A program made the position numbers and the translations under genes. Of a stretch of DNA of 64,000 bases, positions 6,865-15,591 are shown piece by piece. The DNA comes from JBOFIQ01 sp051654905 (lineage in GTDB: Bacteria > Actinomycetota > Actinomycetes > Propionibacteriales > Propionibacteriaceae), in assembly GCA_051654905.1 (NCBI GenBank), contig JBOFYY010000158.1:186001-250000 (forward strand), in the 5' to 3' direction. Under the pieces are notes generated by a model. That model had not been told where the DNA came from. It made no database searches and saw nothing but the letters and a program-made list of their open reading frames with translations. Positions within the stretch are counted from its first letter, which is position 1; every line of letters begins with the position of its first letter.

Positions 6865-7899
6865 CTAACTAGCTAAAGTTTCCAACCATTTAGCTATGGC
6901 TGAAAAGTATGTACTGCGAGCAGGTTTCCTAGATAAAGCTAGATCATGTAATCCATCTTTAATCCGTACAATCGTCACATTATCTGATAATCCAGCTGCT
7001 TGCTGAACCATCGTATTAACATCAAGAACTAAATCTGCGGACCAACAAATATCGAGATCATATTCTTTGGGAGCAGCTGAGGCCGTAGAGGCAAATACCG
7101 CTAGCGGACATCCAAGGTTAAAACCTGCATACACCGCCTGCTGCGCTCGGATAATAGCACGAGCCCAACCGTAGCGATAAGTAAAAAGTTCTGGATTAGA
7201 TTTCCAATCCAGATTGTAGTTCCACTCCCCATCCCAGTCATTATGTATCGAACGAGCGTAAAAACCTCGATCTACTACTCCATCTTCATCGAAGATTGGA
7301 GCGCTACCAGGAATAACTGAGGTTGGAAGCCATGCCCCCACTGCATCAATCCCCATCGACAGTGTGCGCAAAAGCGGTTGGTTACTTAAATCAAGCCACG
7401 GAGAGTTCAAGATAACAGCTGAATACTCCCCCACTCGACGAGAAACGTGCCCTACAACTACCAACCCACCAGTTGAATGACCATGTATCAAAATAGTGGG
7501 ATGCTGCGCTTGCTTAATAATCTCTCTAGCCATATCAAGCTCTTGATCATATTCCGCCATATCGGCGATATAACCGCCATACTGACCCGGCCGTAAACTT
7601 CGTCCGTATCGACGTAGATCAATGGCATAAAAGTCATAGCCTTGCTGGTCAAAGAACTCACTTAGCCACGACTGGAAGAAATAATCATTCCAGCCGTGAA
7701 CGTAAAGCACGGCTGGACGAGGTTCTTGCCCAGCTGGGATGATTCGTCGCACAAGTGTGGCTACTGGCGTAGAGAATTCTTCCCACTCTGGAGTAACCCC
7801 TGCCAGCTCTAATGTGCAAGCTTCATGTTCAGGAAGCACATCGGGCGTCCACTTGATAGTGGACGCCCCAACATGTGTTGATTCTGAATCAGCAGACAA
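6865..7899 (-). CDS. Alpha/beta hydrolase (lysophospholipase-like, Hydrolase_4)
   Basis: 344 residues, no signal peptide. Fold markers: the oxyanion strand VLYVHGWNDYF (about 63-73), IDLRRYGRS (about 94-102), and the nucleophile elbow GHSTGG (about 139-144) with the catalytic Ser; an acid and a His are expected near 285 and 319 (DGLHDL). This is the serine aminopeptidase S33/monoacylglycerol lipase-like group, so an esterase or lipase acting on a small ester is likely; substrate unknown. The start is a TTG 5 bp after the stop of the DUF3073 gene, so the two are probably co-transcribed. Ends at the bidirectional terminator 6819-6844. Confidence 0.87.
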   Translation of the reverse strand: MSADSESTHVGASTIKWTPDVLPEHEACTLELAGVTPEWEEFSTPVATLVRRIIPAGQEPRPAVLYVHGWNDYFFQSWLSEFFDQQGYDFYAIDLRRYGRSLRPGQYGGYIADMAEYDQELDMAREIIKQAQHPTILIHGHSTGGLVVVGHVSRRVGEYSAVILNSPWLDLSNQPLLRTLSMGIDAVGAWLPTSVIPGSAPIFDEDGVVDRGFYARSIHNDWDGEWNYNLDWKSNPELFTYRYGWARAIIRAQQAVYAGFNLGCPLAVFASTASAAPKEYDLDICWSADLVLDVNTMVQQAAGLSDNVTIVRIKDGLHDLALSRKPARSTYFSAIAKWLETLAS

Positions 7900-7904
7900 T
7901 CGAC

Positions 7905-8126
7905 TTACTCGTCATCCTCATCATCGTCACCGTAGATATCTGCATATTCAGCGTAAGGATCATCTTCGCCTTCAGCGTCATCATCAGCAACGACAGATCG
8001 CAGTGCGAAGGGGTCTGCCCCTCCACTCAGCTCTCGCTGAAGTCGCTCAAAATCTGTCTCAACCGAACGGTACTTAAGATCACGAGCGACTTTCGTCTGC
8101 TTCGCCTTCTGCCGGCCGCGGCCCAT
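7905..8126 (-). CDS. DUF3073 family protein
   Basis: 73 residues beginning MGRGRQKAKQTKVARDLKY, the recognisable N-terminus of DUF3073, a small protein found across actinobacteria. A basic N-terminal half is followed by a strongly acidic tail (DDDAEGEDDP, ending GDDDEDDE), a charge split that suggests binding to RNA, DNA or a basic partner; function is unknown. ATG start with GAGGGGG 8 bases upstream. It leads a probable two-gene unit with the hydrolase downstream. Confidence 0.93.
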   Translation of the reverse strand: MGRGRQKAKQTKVARDLKYRSVETDFERLQRELSGGADPFALRSVVADDDAEGEDDPYAEYADIYGDDDEDDE

Positions 8127-8273
8127 ATGCCCGACCCCCTCAGCTCGTTAGCGCGGTCTCGCCGCGTACTGGTCTATATGCGTAAGACACAGATTACCGA
8201 ATACAAGCGACGCTAGCCAACCCGAACCTAAAAGAATCTGCCAACAACGCGTCATTACTGTGATTGATTGTAC

Positions 8274-9632
8274 CTATGACAGGCCTAACCGCGTCAACAT
8301 TAGCGCCTCAGCTAGTGCTGCGTGTCGTAAATCAGATATAGAAACTGACTCATCAGGAGCATGCATTGCTGAATCTGGGTCTAACACTGAAGTTACTAAT
8401 ACCGGGGTATCTGAGAAAACATCAGCTACCATCGCCGCCAACGGCAGCGAGCCGCCACCACCTGCAAAAACTGGATCTACCTGCCATGCTTGCTTAAAGG
8501 AATCCAAAATTGCGGTAGCGACTACTCCATCTGTAGCAGCTTGGAAAGGCCTTCCAGTCTCTCCAGCAACCAGCGTGACAACTGCACCATGAGGAACATG
8601 CTGTTGTAGATGCGACATCAATGCTTGCTGAGATATCACTGGATCTGCCCCCGGCGGTACTCGCATACCTATTTTGGCGGTACAAGTAGGAGCCAAAGTA
8701 TTAGATGCTTGTTTAACTGGGGTAACGTCCATCGCTAAAACAGCTACGCAGTGCCGCGCCCACAACCGATCAACTACGCTACCGTCGCCAATCCAATCCA
8801 CGCCAGCAAGAATTCCTGATTCACGACGGAGTCGATCTTCCGGGTAGATCAGATCCGGAGCTTTTCCATCAACTAAACCTGCAATAGCTAGATTCCCAGC
8901 ATCATCGGTCATGGTTGCTAACAGTTTGCACATCACCGTAACCGCATCTGGCACTACCCCACCATAAATACCTGAATGCAGTGCCTTAGCCGAAGTTTCT
9001 ACCGTCACATAAACTTCCGCTAACCCCCGCAATGTGGTGGTTAAAGTAGGTTGCCCCTGCTCCCAGTTCACGGCATCTAACACAATCCAGACATCGGCTG
9101 TCAGATCTTGGCGATGCTGGCTAAGAATGGCTGGGATAGAAGCAGATCCGCTTTCTTCTTCTCCCTCCACAAAAACTTTTACCCCCACTGGAGGGTGTCC
9201 TTGGAAAGCTCGCAATGCCATAAGATGCCCGATGATTCCAGCTTTATCATCGCCTACGCCCCGACCGTAGAGCCGTCCATCGCGCTCTACCATGACATAA
9301 GGATCACTGCTCCACAGCGACTCGTCTCCCACCGGCTGAATGTCATGATGTGCGTAAAGACACACCGTAGGAGCACCTTCTGGCGCCGGCCAGTGTGCAA
9401 AAACTGCTGGATGCCCGTCTCCGGATTGCCATATTTCAGCTCTAGTCGCACCCGCATCAGCACATAGCTCTCGAACTAGCTCAGCGCTTCGACGTACATC
9501 GCTGCTATATTGCGGCATTGCAGAGATGCTAGGGATTGCAGTAAGCGCTGCTAAGTCATTAAGAGCGCGCGGAAAATCTTTTGCAATAGCAGTCTGCAAT
9601 GTGATTACGGTATCGTCCCAAGAGGTACCCAT
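8274..9632 (-). CDS. M20-family dipeptidase (zinc peptidase)
   Basis: 452 residues, cytoplasmic. Zinc-ligand and catalytic motifs of M20 peptidases are in order: YAHHDIQP (about 92-99, ligand His and catalytic Asp), GVGDDKAG (about 125-132, bridging Asp), EGEEESGS (about 161-168, catalytic and ligand Glu), and a C-terminal APDE-type stretch (HAPDESV, about 428). The insert between these is the dimerisation domain. The family hydrolyses dipeptides or acylated amino acids; this subgroup (with DUG1-like LYAHHDIQP) is usually a non-specific dipeptidase. It probably has its own promoter in the 68 bp after yceI. Confidence 0.93.
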   Translation of the reverse strand: MGTSWDDTVITLQTAIAKDFPRALNDLAALTAIPSISAMPQYSSDVRRSAELVRELCADAGATRAEIWQSGDGHPAVFAHWPAPEGAPTVCLYAHHDIQPVGDESLWSSDPYVMVERDGRLYGRGVGDDKAGIIGHLMALRAFQGHPPVGVKVFVEGEEESGSASIPAILSQHRQDLTADVWIVLDAVNWEQGQPTLTTTLRGLAEVYVTVETSAKALHSGIYGGVVPDAVTVMCKLLATMTDDAGNLAIAGLVDGKAPDLIYPEDRLRRESGILAGVDWIGDGSVVDRLWARHCVAVLAMDVTPVKQASNTLAPTCTAKIGMRVPPGADPVISQQALMSHLQQHVPHGAVVTLVAGETGRPFQAATDGVVATAILDSFKQAWQVDPVFAGGGGSLPLAAMVADVFSDTPVLVTSVLDPDSAMHAPDESVSISDLRHAALAEALMLTRLGLS

Positions 9633-9700
9633 ACCAAGAACCTACCGCGACAATAATTCTTATCGACACCCAACCCTTGCTTTTCAGCTAGGAAACTAGC

Positions 9701-10243
9701 TCACGAAAGCGATATAGCAACTTTTACAGTTACGTCGTCGCCGATACGCATCGCACCGATCATCGTCGAAAATGGTTTGATGCCATATCGAGTCTGAGTA
9801 ATAGCGCCATCTAGAGAAATTGTTTCGTCAGGGTTAGCTGTAATCTCAAAAGATTGAGTCTCGCTACGGCCGCATAAAGTCAATTGCCCTGCCAGTGTGG
9901 CTTTTTCCCAATCGCCGATGATTTCGGTGGATTCAAAGGTTAATGTCGGATGAGTTTCCACCGCTAATACTTTACGGATATTGGCATTGATAATTTTGAG
10001 GTCACCCTCACCGACTCGCTTAATACCACCCTTGCTGCCGCATACAACGAGCGTGTTCATATCGACAACAATTTTTACCTGACATTCGGGAACCGAATCC
10101 CCCACAATGACCGTGCCTCGCCACTGGGTTGGGCGCAGGATCAAATCATGTCCCATAGATGCAGCTGGGCCTTCCACTGTGGTGTATAGAAGAAGATCAC
10201 CTTGAGCTTGCGTTATCTCGTATGTACCGTTCGTAAAAGTCAT
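9701..10243 (-). CDS. YceI-family lipid-binding-like protein
   Basis: 180 residues without a signal peptide. The whole protein reads as the YceI beta-barrel: N-terminal GTYEITQAQGDL, GHDLILRPTQW near 32-42, ESTEIIGDWEKATLAGQLTL at about 104-123, and a C-terminal SLDGAITQTRYGI-KPF. YceI proteins bind isoprenoid lipids in the barrel; in actinobacteria they are often cytoplasmic and of unknown role. ATG start with GGAG 7 bases upstream. An inverted repeat at 10282-10310 lies in its upstream region and may be an operator. Confidence 0.9.
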   Translation of the reverse strand: MTFTNGTYEITQAQGDLLLYTTVEGPAASMGHDLILRPTQWRGTVIVGDSVPECQVKIVVDMNTLVVCGSKGGIKRVGEGDLKIINANIRKVLAVETHPTLTFESTEIIGDWEKATLAGQLTLCGRSETQSFEITANPDETISLDGAITQTRYGIKPFSTMIGAMRIGDDVTVKVAISLS

Positions 10244-10281
10244 CAGACCGCTCCGCTCTCGTAGCCCAGCATGTAGACATT

Positions 10282-10310
10282 CGTACTACATACCTCAATG
10301 TTGTAGTACG
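10282..10310. promoter_or_regulatory. Inverted repeat upstream of the yceI gene
   Basis: CGTACTACA (10282-10290) and TGTAGTACG (10302-10310) are perfect complements separated by 11 bp; a third related half-site, GCACTACAG, lies near 10333. TACTACA/TGTAGTA half-sites recall BlaI/MecI-type operators, but those usually have a 2-bp spacer. No T-run follows, so a terminator for pepN is less likely than an operator for yceI. Confidence 0.5.
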
Positions 10311-10394
10311 ACCTCACCCCACAGAGCAAGGTCGCACTACAGCAATTCTATAGCGAGTAACAATCTTTTTCTTACCCGCGTCCTATCAGGGCAG

Positions 10395-12983
10395 TTACAT
10401 GGCAGCAGCTTGGGCGCGTAATGCCCGCACTAACTGGTCATGACTTTCCTTGATAATACGAGTCAATGCACCAGGAGCGTCTTGGTGAGCAGCTAGCCAA
10501 GCAGCAGAGCGTACAACAGCTGGATGTGCCATAGGATCTTGTCCCTTAGCGATATCAGCTTCGCTGGGGTACAAGCCGCGTACCAGACGTTGTGCGATCT
10601 CGATTGGGAAGTCTTTCCATACCTGCTCTAGACCATCCCAGTAACGATCTTCGTAGCTAGCAACTAGCGAAGAATGTAGCGACTGCATGAAACCTGCAAT
10701 TATCCAGTCGACCATGTCATTGGATAACCCGCCCGGAGTATGCAACTGCTGCCATGCCTCAGCTTTAGCCTCAGCAAGCGGCCGCCCGGCAAGAGCAGAA
10801 GCCCGATAGCAGGCTCCCTCATTGCTATTGTCCTGCTTCAACTCAGCATCTAGCAGTTCAACGACGTCAGCACCTACCGCTGCCAGCGCACGTAGTAAGC
10901 CCCAGCGAATATCAGGACCCATATCCAGTCCATCAATAACCTGAGTTCCCTTACTTAGCTGCATGACCCGATCTGCTTGCGACGGAGTAACCGCAGCAGC
11001 ACCCACAAAAGCTCGCGCCCAAATCGTTTGCGCGTCGCTACCAGCAGGAGCCGCCAACAACAGTTCCCACACGGTATTGGCGAATTCTTCACGTAACCGG
11101 TCACGTTGATCCTTGGGCGTGTAAGCGCCCACCGCAAACGCAGCATTAGCCACTAGGGAAGATAGCGTCGCAGAATCAGTCTCCTTCGGAGCATGTGTTA
11201 GGACTGCCCGGACATAATCAACTGCTGAAAGCTCAGCATCTCGAGTCATATCCCATAAAGCTCCCCATACGATCGTGCGAGCCAACGGATCGCTCATCGC
11301 ACCGACGTGGGATAGCGCAGTCGCAAGGCTCTTCTCGTCGAAACGAACTTTGGCATAAGACAAGCCACGATCGTTAAGTAGCACCATATCGGGTACAGAG
11401 CAGCCAGCAGCTTCAGTGACTTGCGCGCCCGTACCAGGAACGTCAAGCTCGAACTCTTCAGTACGGACAAGTTCACCATCAAGAACTCGGTAAAGCCCCA
11501 CACCTAGCCGGTGTGGTCGCTGTGCCGGTTTCCCAGTCATCGCATCAATAGAAGTCTGGTTGATAGTTACATGAGTGATTACGTCACCATCTGCAGCAAC
11601 TACTGGCTCTAGTCGGTCGATACCTGCTGTTTGTAGCCAGCGCAATGACCAATCAGCTAAATCACGTCCGGAGCTCTTTTCTAGCGCCAATAGCAAATCC
11701 GCCAATGTCGTGACAGAGAAAGCATGGTCAGCGAAATAATCTCGCGCACCAGCAAAGAACTCCTCAACACCCACCCAGCTCACAAGCTGCTTAAGTACCG
11801 CAGCACCCTTGGCGTAAGTAATACCGTCAAAGTTCTGCTTGGCAGCTTCCAAGTTAGGAATGTCAGCGACGATAGGATGTGTGGAAGGAAGCTGATCTTG
11901 CTGATAAGCCCAGTTCTTGCGAGCACCCGAGAATGCTACCCAAGCATCGGTGAACTCAGTTGCTTCAGCAGAAGCATGGGCACCCATGTACTCTGCAAAA
12001 GATTCCTTCAGCCACAGATCATCCCACCACTTTGGCGTCACCAAATCACCAAACCACATGTGGCTCATCTCGTGAAGAATGGTGTTAGCACGGGTAGATA
12101 GCTGTGCACGGACTGGCGTAGAGCGGAAAACGTACCGTTCGGTGAAAGTCACCAAGCCTGGGTTTTCCATGGCGCCTAAGTTGTATTCCGGTACGAAAAT
12201 CGAATCATACTTACCCCACGGGTAGTTGTATCCGAATGCTTCATTAAAGAAATCTAGACCTTGTTTTGTGATCTGCAGAACATTTTCTGCATCCATATGT
12301 TCGGCTAAAGACTGCCGACAGTAAATACCTAGTGGAACTGTTAGAGCTTTGCCATTAGGAGTACCACTCCACTCATCACGCCATTCTGCATACGGTCCTG
12401 CCGCAATGCAGGTGATGTAAGTGCTCAGTAGTTCAGTTGGCGCGAATGTGACGATCGCATTGTCAGCAACTTCTTCGCGCGCCACCTCGTACTGGTTACT
12501 AATAAGTTTCCATTCCTTCGGACCAACCAACGTAATGCTGTGGCGGGCTTTGAGATCTGGCTGTTCAAAGTTAGGGAAGACGCGACGAGCGTCAGCTGGC
12601 TCATATTGGGTGTAAAGATAGGTATTTCCATCGGCTGGATCGACGAAGCGGTGCAACCCCTGTCCTGAGCGAGAGTATCGCCCCTGCGCTGCAACTGAAA
12701 CTACGTTGACACCATCAGTTTTCAACCCCCGCAATTGAATGCGAGAGCCGTCATAGTCAACTTCGCTGGTTACTCCGTTGATGGTAACTGCATCAACAAC
12801 ACCATCAAGGAAGTCAATCCAAGTATCAGGAGCTTTAGAGGTGAAACGGACTGTCGAAACTACTGGGAAAAGGTCATCGGGCTCACTTGCCCGCGACACA
12901 TCAACGGTAAACTCATAAGTTTCTACCGTGATTTGCTGGGACCGGATACGCGCCTCATCGCGCGAAAGATTCGCTGTACTCAC
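10395..12983 (-). CDS. pepN: Aminopeptidase N (M1 family)
   Basis: 862 residues from the GTG at 12983. The frame stays open to a TTG at 13079, but actinobacterial PepN starts with a sequence like STANLSRDEARIRS, which begins right after this GTG; no good ribosome-binding site is seen for either. The substrate motif GAMEN (about 270-274) and zinc site HEMSH-x18-E (H304, H308, E327) are intact, followed by a long C-terminal helical domain (about 500-862) of the ERAP1-like type. The enzyme removes N-terminal residues from peptides in the cytoplasm. It is divergent from the glycosyltransferase gene at 13079. Confidence 0.95.
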   Translation of the reverse strand: MSTANLSRDEARIRSQQITVETYEFTVDVSRASEPDDLFPVVSTVRFTSKAPDTWIDFLDGVVDAVTINGVTSEVDYDGSRIQLRGLKTDGVNVVSVAAQGRYSRSGQGLHRFVDPADGNTYLYTQYEPADARRVFPNFEQPDLKARHSITLVGPKEWKLISNQYEVAREEVADNAIVTFAPTELLSTYITCIAAGPYAEWRDEWSGTPNGKALTVPLGIYCRQSLAEHMDAENVLQITKQGLDFFNEAFGYNYPWGKYDSIFVPEYNLGAMENPGLVTFTERYVFRSTPVRAQLSTRANTILHEMSHMWFGDLVTPKWWDDLWLKESFAEYMGAHASAEATEFTDAWVAFSGARKNWAYQQDQLPSTHPIVADIPNLEAAKQNFDGITYAKGAAVLKQLVSWVGVEEFFAGARDYFADHAFSVTTLADLLLALEKSSGRDLADWSLRWLQTAGIDRLEPVVAADGDVITHVTINQTSIDAMTGKPAQRPHRLGVGLYRVLDGELVRTEEFELDVPGTGAQVTEAAGCSVPDMVLLNDRGLSYAKVRFDEKSLATALSHVGAMSDPLARTIVWGALWDMTRDAELSAVDYVRAVLTHAPKETDSATLSSLVANAAFAVGAYTPKDQRDRLREEFANTVWELLLAAPAGSDAQTIWARAFVGAAAVTPSQADRVMQLSKGTQVIDGLDMGPDIRWGLLRALAAVGADVVELLDAELKQDNSNEGACYRASALAGRPLAEAKAEAWQQLHTPGGLSNDMVDWIIAGFMQSLHSSLVASYEDRYWDGLEQVWKDFPIEIAQRLVRGLYPSEADIAKGQDPMAHPAVVRSAAWLAAHQDAPGALTRIIKESHDQLVRALRAQAAAM

Positions 12984-13078
12984 GATATGAAGTGAATCAC
13001 ATTCTTCTGACAAATGTTTCTGCCCCCACCCTATATGGACTGTAAAAATATCGGACGGGACAGCTTCGCTGCTCAACA

Positions 13079-14383
13079 ATGCCCCAATCTAGGGAAAGAG
13101 CGACTAAACTAACCCATGTGCCGGAACCTATTGACATCCTTCACGTATCGACGTGTGCCTCCCCTCGGGAACTTGCCCGCATTCAAGAGAGCGTACTTCC
13201 TGGAATAGATCCGGTGTCGTACGGAATGATCGAAGCTAGCCATAAATTTCATGGCCTGCTTGTTAGTGGTGTCGCTGCGCACGATACCCGAGTTCATTCG
13301 CTCGTAGGACGAACTATCGGTTCGGCTCACCGAGCTGGCTGGTGGCCTCGAAGCAAAGAAAAAGTAGCGTTGAACCATACTTACGATCATCTTTCTGTCA
13401 TAAACCGTCCAGTCATCAAACAGCTATGGCTTGCTTTGGGACTATTCATACGTACTTTGCAATGGCGGATACGAACCTCTGGAAATTCTCGTCGCATCGT
13501 CATCGTTGATGCCGCTTATGTTTCTGCGCTTCCTGGAGTTTTTGCAGCGCTTGCCGGCTCTGGCGCACGCAAGCTTGGGCTATTTATGGATATTTATCCC
13601 TACATGGCAAACGTCGCTGATGCCAAAAACCGTACCGCTCCCGGTCAGGGGATTCTTCGCCGGATCGCCCAATCATGTTACCAAAAACTAGACGGATTTT
13701 TATTACTTACCGAAGCTATGAATGAGGTAGTTAACCCACAATGTCGCCCACACCTGGTGATAGAAGGCATCGTCGATCAACAACTTGCAAATCAATCCAC
13801 GCGTCTTGCTAAAGATGATCTACTTACTGTGATGTATGCCGGAGCTCTTAGGGCAGAATACGGCGTAGCAGATCTAATTGATGCGTTTACCAGCCTCGAT
13901 ATTCCAGAAGCCCGCTTAGTAGTTTATGGCGCAGGCCCCTATTCTCCAGATGTTAGAAAAGCAGCCGAACAAGATCCTCGCATCGATTTCAGAGGGCATG
14001 CCGACCAAAGCGATGTCGTAGCTATGGAAGAACGAGTTTGGTTGCTTGTCAATCCTCGACCAACGCAAGGCGAATTTACTAAGTATTCCTTTCCCAGCAA
14101 GGTAATGGAATATCTGGCTAGTGGCACAGCAGTATTAACTACTCGCTTATCTGGTATTCCCGAAGAATACTTCAATTATGTTTATGCCATCGAAGCTGAT
14201 GGTGTTGATGCTCTACGTAAAGCCCTCAAAGAAGCGCTTTCTCAACCTCGCGATCAGTTGTTGCAACGCGGCGAGGATGGCAAGCGGTTTGTTATGGAAA
14301 CCCGGAATAATATTAACCAAGGGCAGCGCATACTAGAGCTGGCTATCCTCCAGCATAGAGCGGCCCAGGATCCTCACGAATGA
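13079..14383 (+). CDS. Glycosyltransferase, group 1 (GT4-like)
   Basis: 434 residues with the two Rossmann domains of a GT-B enzyme. N-terminal half: IDILHVSTCASP. C-terminal half: DLLTVMYAGALRAEYGV (about 243-259), RLVVYGAGPYSPDV, and the donor-sugar motif KYSFPSKVMEYLASGTAVL (about 340-358), typical of exopolysaccharide glycosyltransferases. It starts with ATG at 13079; a GTG at 13118, just before the conserved region, is equally possible because neither has a clear ribosome-binding site. First of four plus-strand genes with 4-8 bp overlaps (13079-18747), so it probably adds one sugar to the polysaccharide made by this cluster. Confidence 0.88.
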   Translation: MPQSRERATKLTHVPEPIDILHVSTCASPRELARIQESVLPGIDPVSYGMIEASHKFHGLLVSGVAAHDTRVHSLVGRTIGSAHRAGWWPRSKEKVALNHTYDHLSVINRPVIKQLWLALGLFIRTLQWRIRTSGNSRRIVIVDAAYVSALPGVFAALAGSGARKLGLFMDIYPYMANVADAKNRTAPGQGILRRIAQSCYQKLDGFLLLTEAMNEVVNPQCRPHLVIEGIVDQQLANQSTRLAKDDLLTVMYAGALRAEYGVADLIDAFTSLDIPEARLVVYGAGPYSPDVRKAAEQDPRIDFRGHADQSDVVAMEERVWLLVNPRPTQGEFTKYSFPSKVMEYLASGTAVLTTRLSGIPEEYFNYVYAIEADGVDALRKALKEALSQPRDQLLQRGEDGKRFVMETRNNINQGQRILELAILQHRAAQDPHE

Positions 14384-15591
14384 AGGTTTTACAAGTAAAT
14401 TCTGTCTGCGGCAGAGGTAGCACTGGAAGAATAGCCGTAGGAATAGCCAAACGGCTAGAAGAACAAGGCAATCAGTGCACGATAGCTTACGGCCGCGATA
14501 CCGCATTGGGCTGGGAAGATACTATTTATATAGGAAATAGATCATCTATCATTGATCACCATCTTGCAACACGCTTACTAGATGCACACGGGTTGCGCTC
14601 CACTAAAGCTACCCATAACTTTATTTCATCTATTGATTGGGATCAGTTTGATCTGATCCATCTACATAATGTGCACGGATATTATCTCAATATTGAAGTT
14701 CTTTTTTCGCATCTACGAACTCTAACTGTCCCAATAGTATGGACTCTTCATGATACGTGGTCACTGACTGGACACTGTGCTTGGTTCGAACAGTCTGGCT
14801 GCACAGCTTGGATTACCGGCTGCACGAAATGTCCTCAGCTAAGCGAATACCCATCTTCTTGGTTCTTTGATGGGTCTGCCCGAAATTGGCATCGTAAAAA
14901 AGCTGCTTTTTCTGATATTCCTTTCCTTACACTAGTAACCCCTTCTAATTGGCTAAAAAACAAAGTAGCTATATCCCATTTAGGCTCTTATCCAATAGCA
15001 GTTATTCCAAATGAAGTTGATTCATCAGTATTTATTCCCACCCCCAGCAACCTTCGCCAAAAATACGGACTTATTAACAAATACGTCATATTAGCTGTAG
15101 CTAATGCTTGGAGCGAAGCCAAGGGACTCCACCATCTCCTGGAACTATCGCATCTTCTTCGCGAAAGCGAAGCTCTAGTCGTCGTGGGACTCACCGAAAA
15201 GCAAGTAGCAGCACTTCCTACTGGAATCATAGGAATTACCCGTACTGCGAGCATTACTGAGCTTGCGCAATGGTATAGCGCAGCTAACATATTCATTAAT
15301 CCTACTTTGGAAGATATTTCCTCTATGACAAATCTTGAGGCAGCATCAGTCGGGCTCCCCGTAGTTACATTCCGTACAGGAGGAGCACCCGAGACCATTG
15401 AAGGTATGACTGGAGTCATCTTAGGCGACCGTAGCGCAGCAGGGCTACGGCGCGGCATCGATGAAATGTACGATCAAGACTTCCCAAACAAAGGAGTTAT
15501 ACAAAACCGCATTGGTGATAAGAAAGCCTACACAGCTTATGTTGACTTATATGCCGAGCTCCTCTCTCAAGGATCCACTTTTCATGACTAA
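14380..15591 (+). CDS. Glycosyltransferase, GT4-like
   Basis: 403 residues. The N-terminus VLQVNSVCGRGSTGRIAVGIA and the motif WTLHDTWSLTGHCAWFE with a Cys cluster (CAWFEQSGCTAWITGCTKC, about 127-146) match a subgroup of capsular and O-antigen glycosyltransferases. The donor site appears as NPTLEDISSMTNLEAASVGL (about 306-325). It overlaps the upstream gene by ATGA, so the two are translationally coupled. Role inferred: a sugar transfer on a lipid carrier at the inner face of the membrane. Confidence 0.9.
   Translation: MKVLQVNSVCGRGSTGRIAVGIAKRLEEQGNQCTIAYGRDTALGWEDTIYIGNRSSIIDHHLATRLLDAHGLRSTKATHNFISSIDWDQFDLIHLHNVHGYYLNIEVLFSHLRTLTVPIVWTLHDTWSLTGHCAWFEQSGCTAWITGCTKCPQLSEYPSSWFFDGSARNWHRKKAAFSDIPFLTLVTPSNWLKNKVAISHLGSYPIAVIPNEVDSSVFIPTPSNLRQKYGLINKYVILAVANAWSEAKGLHHLLELSHLLRESEALVVVGLTEKQVAALPTGIIGITRTASITELAQWYSAANIFINPTLEDISSMTNLEAASVGLPVVTFRTGGAPETIEGMTGVILGDRSAAGLRRGIDEMYDQDFPNKGVIQNRIGDKKAYTAYVDLYAELLSQGSTFHD

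Noticed and set aside
6539..6865. Open frames on both strands across the tRNA-Asp and tRNA-Phe genes
   Set aside because: They cover well-formed tRNA cloverleaves and have no homology or ribosome-binding site.
15461..15583. Longer N-terminus for the first polymerase-like protein
   Set aside because: It would lie inside the glycosyltransferase gene in another frame, is polar, and has no ribosome-binding site; the ATG at 15584 fits better.
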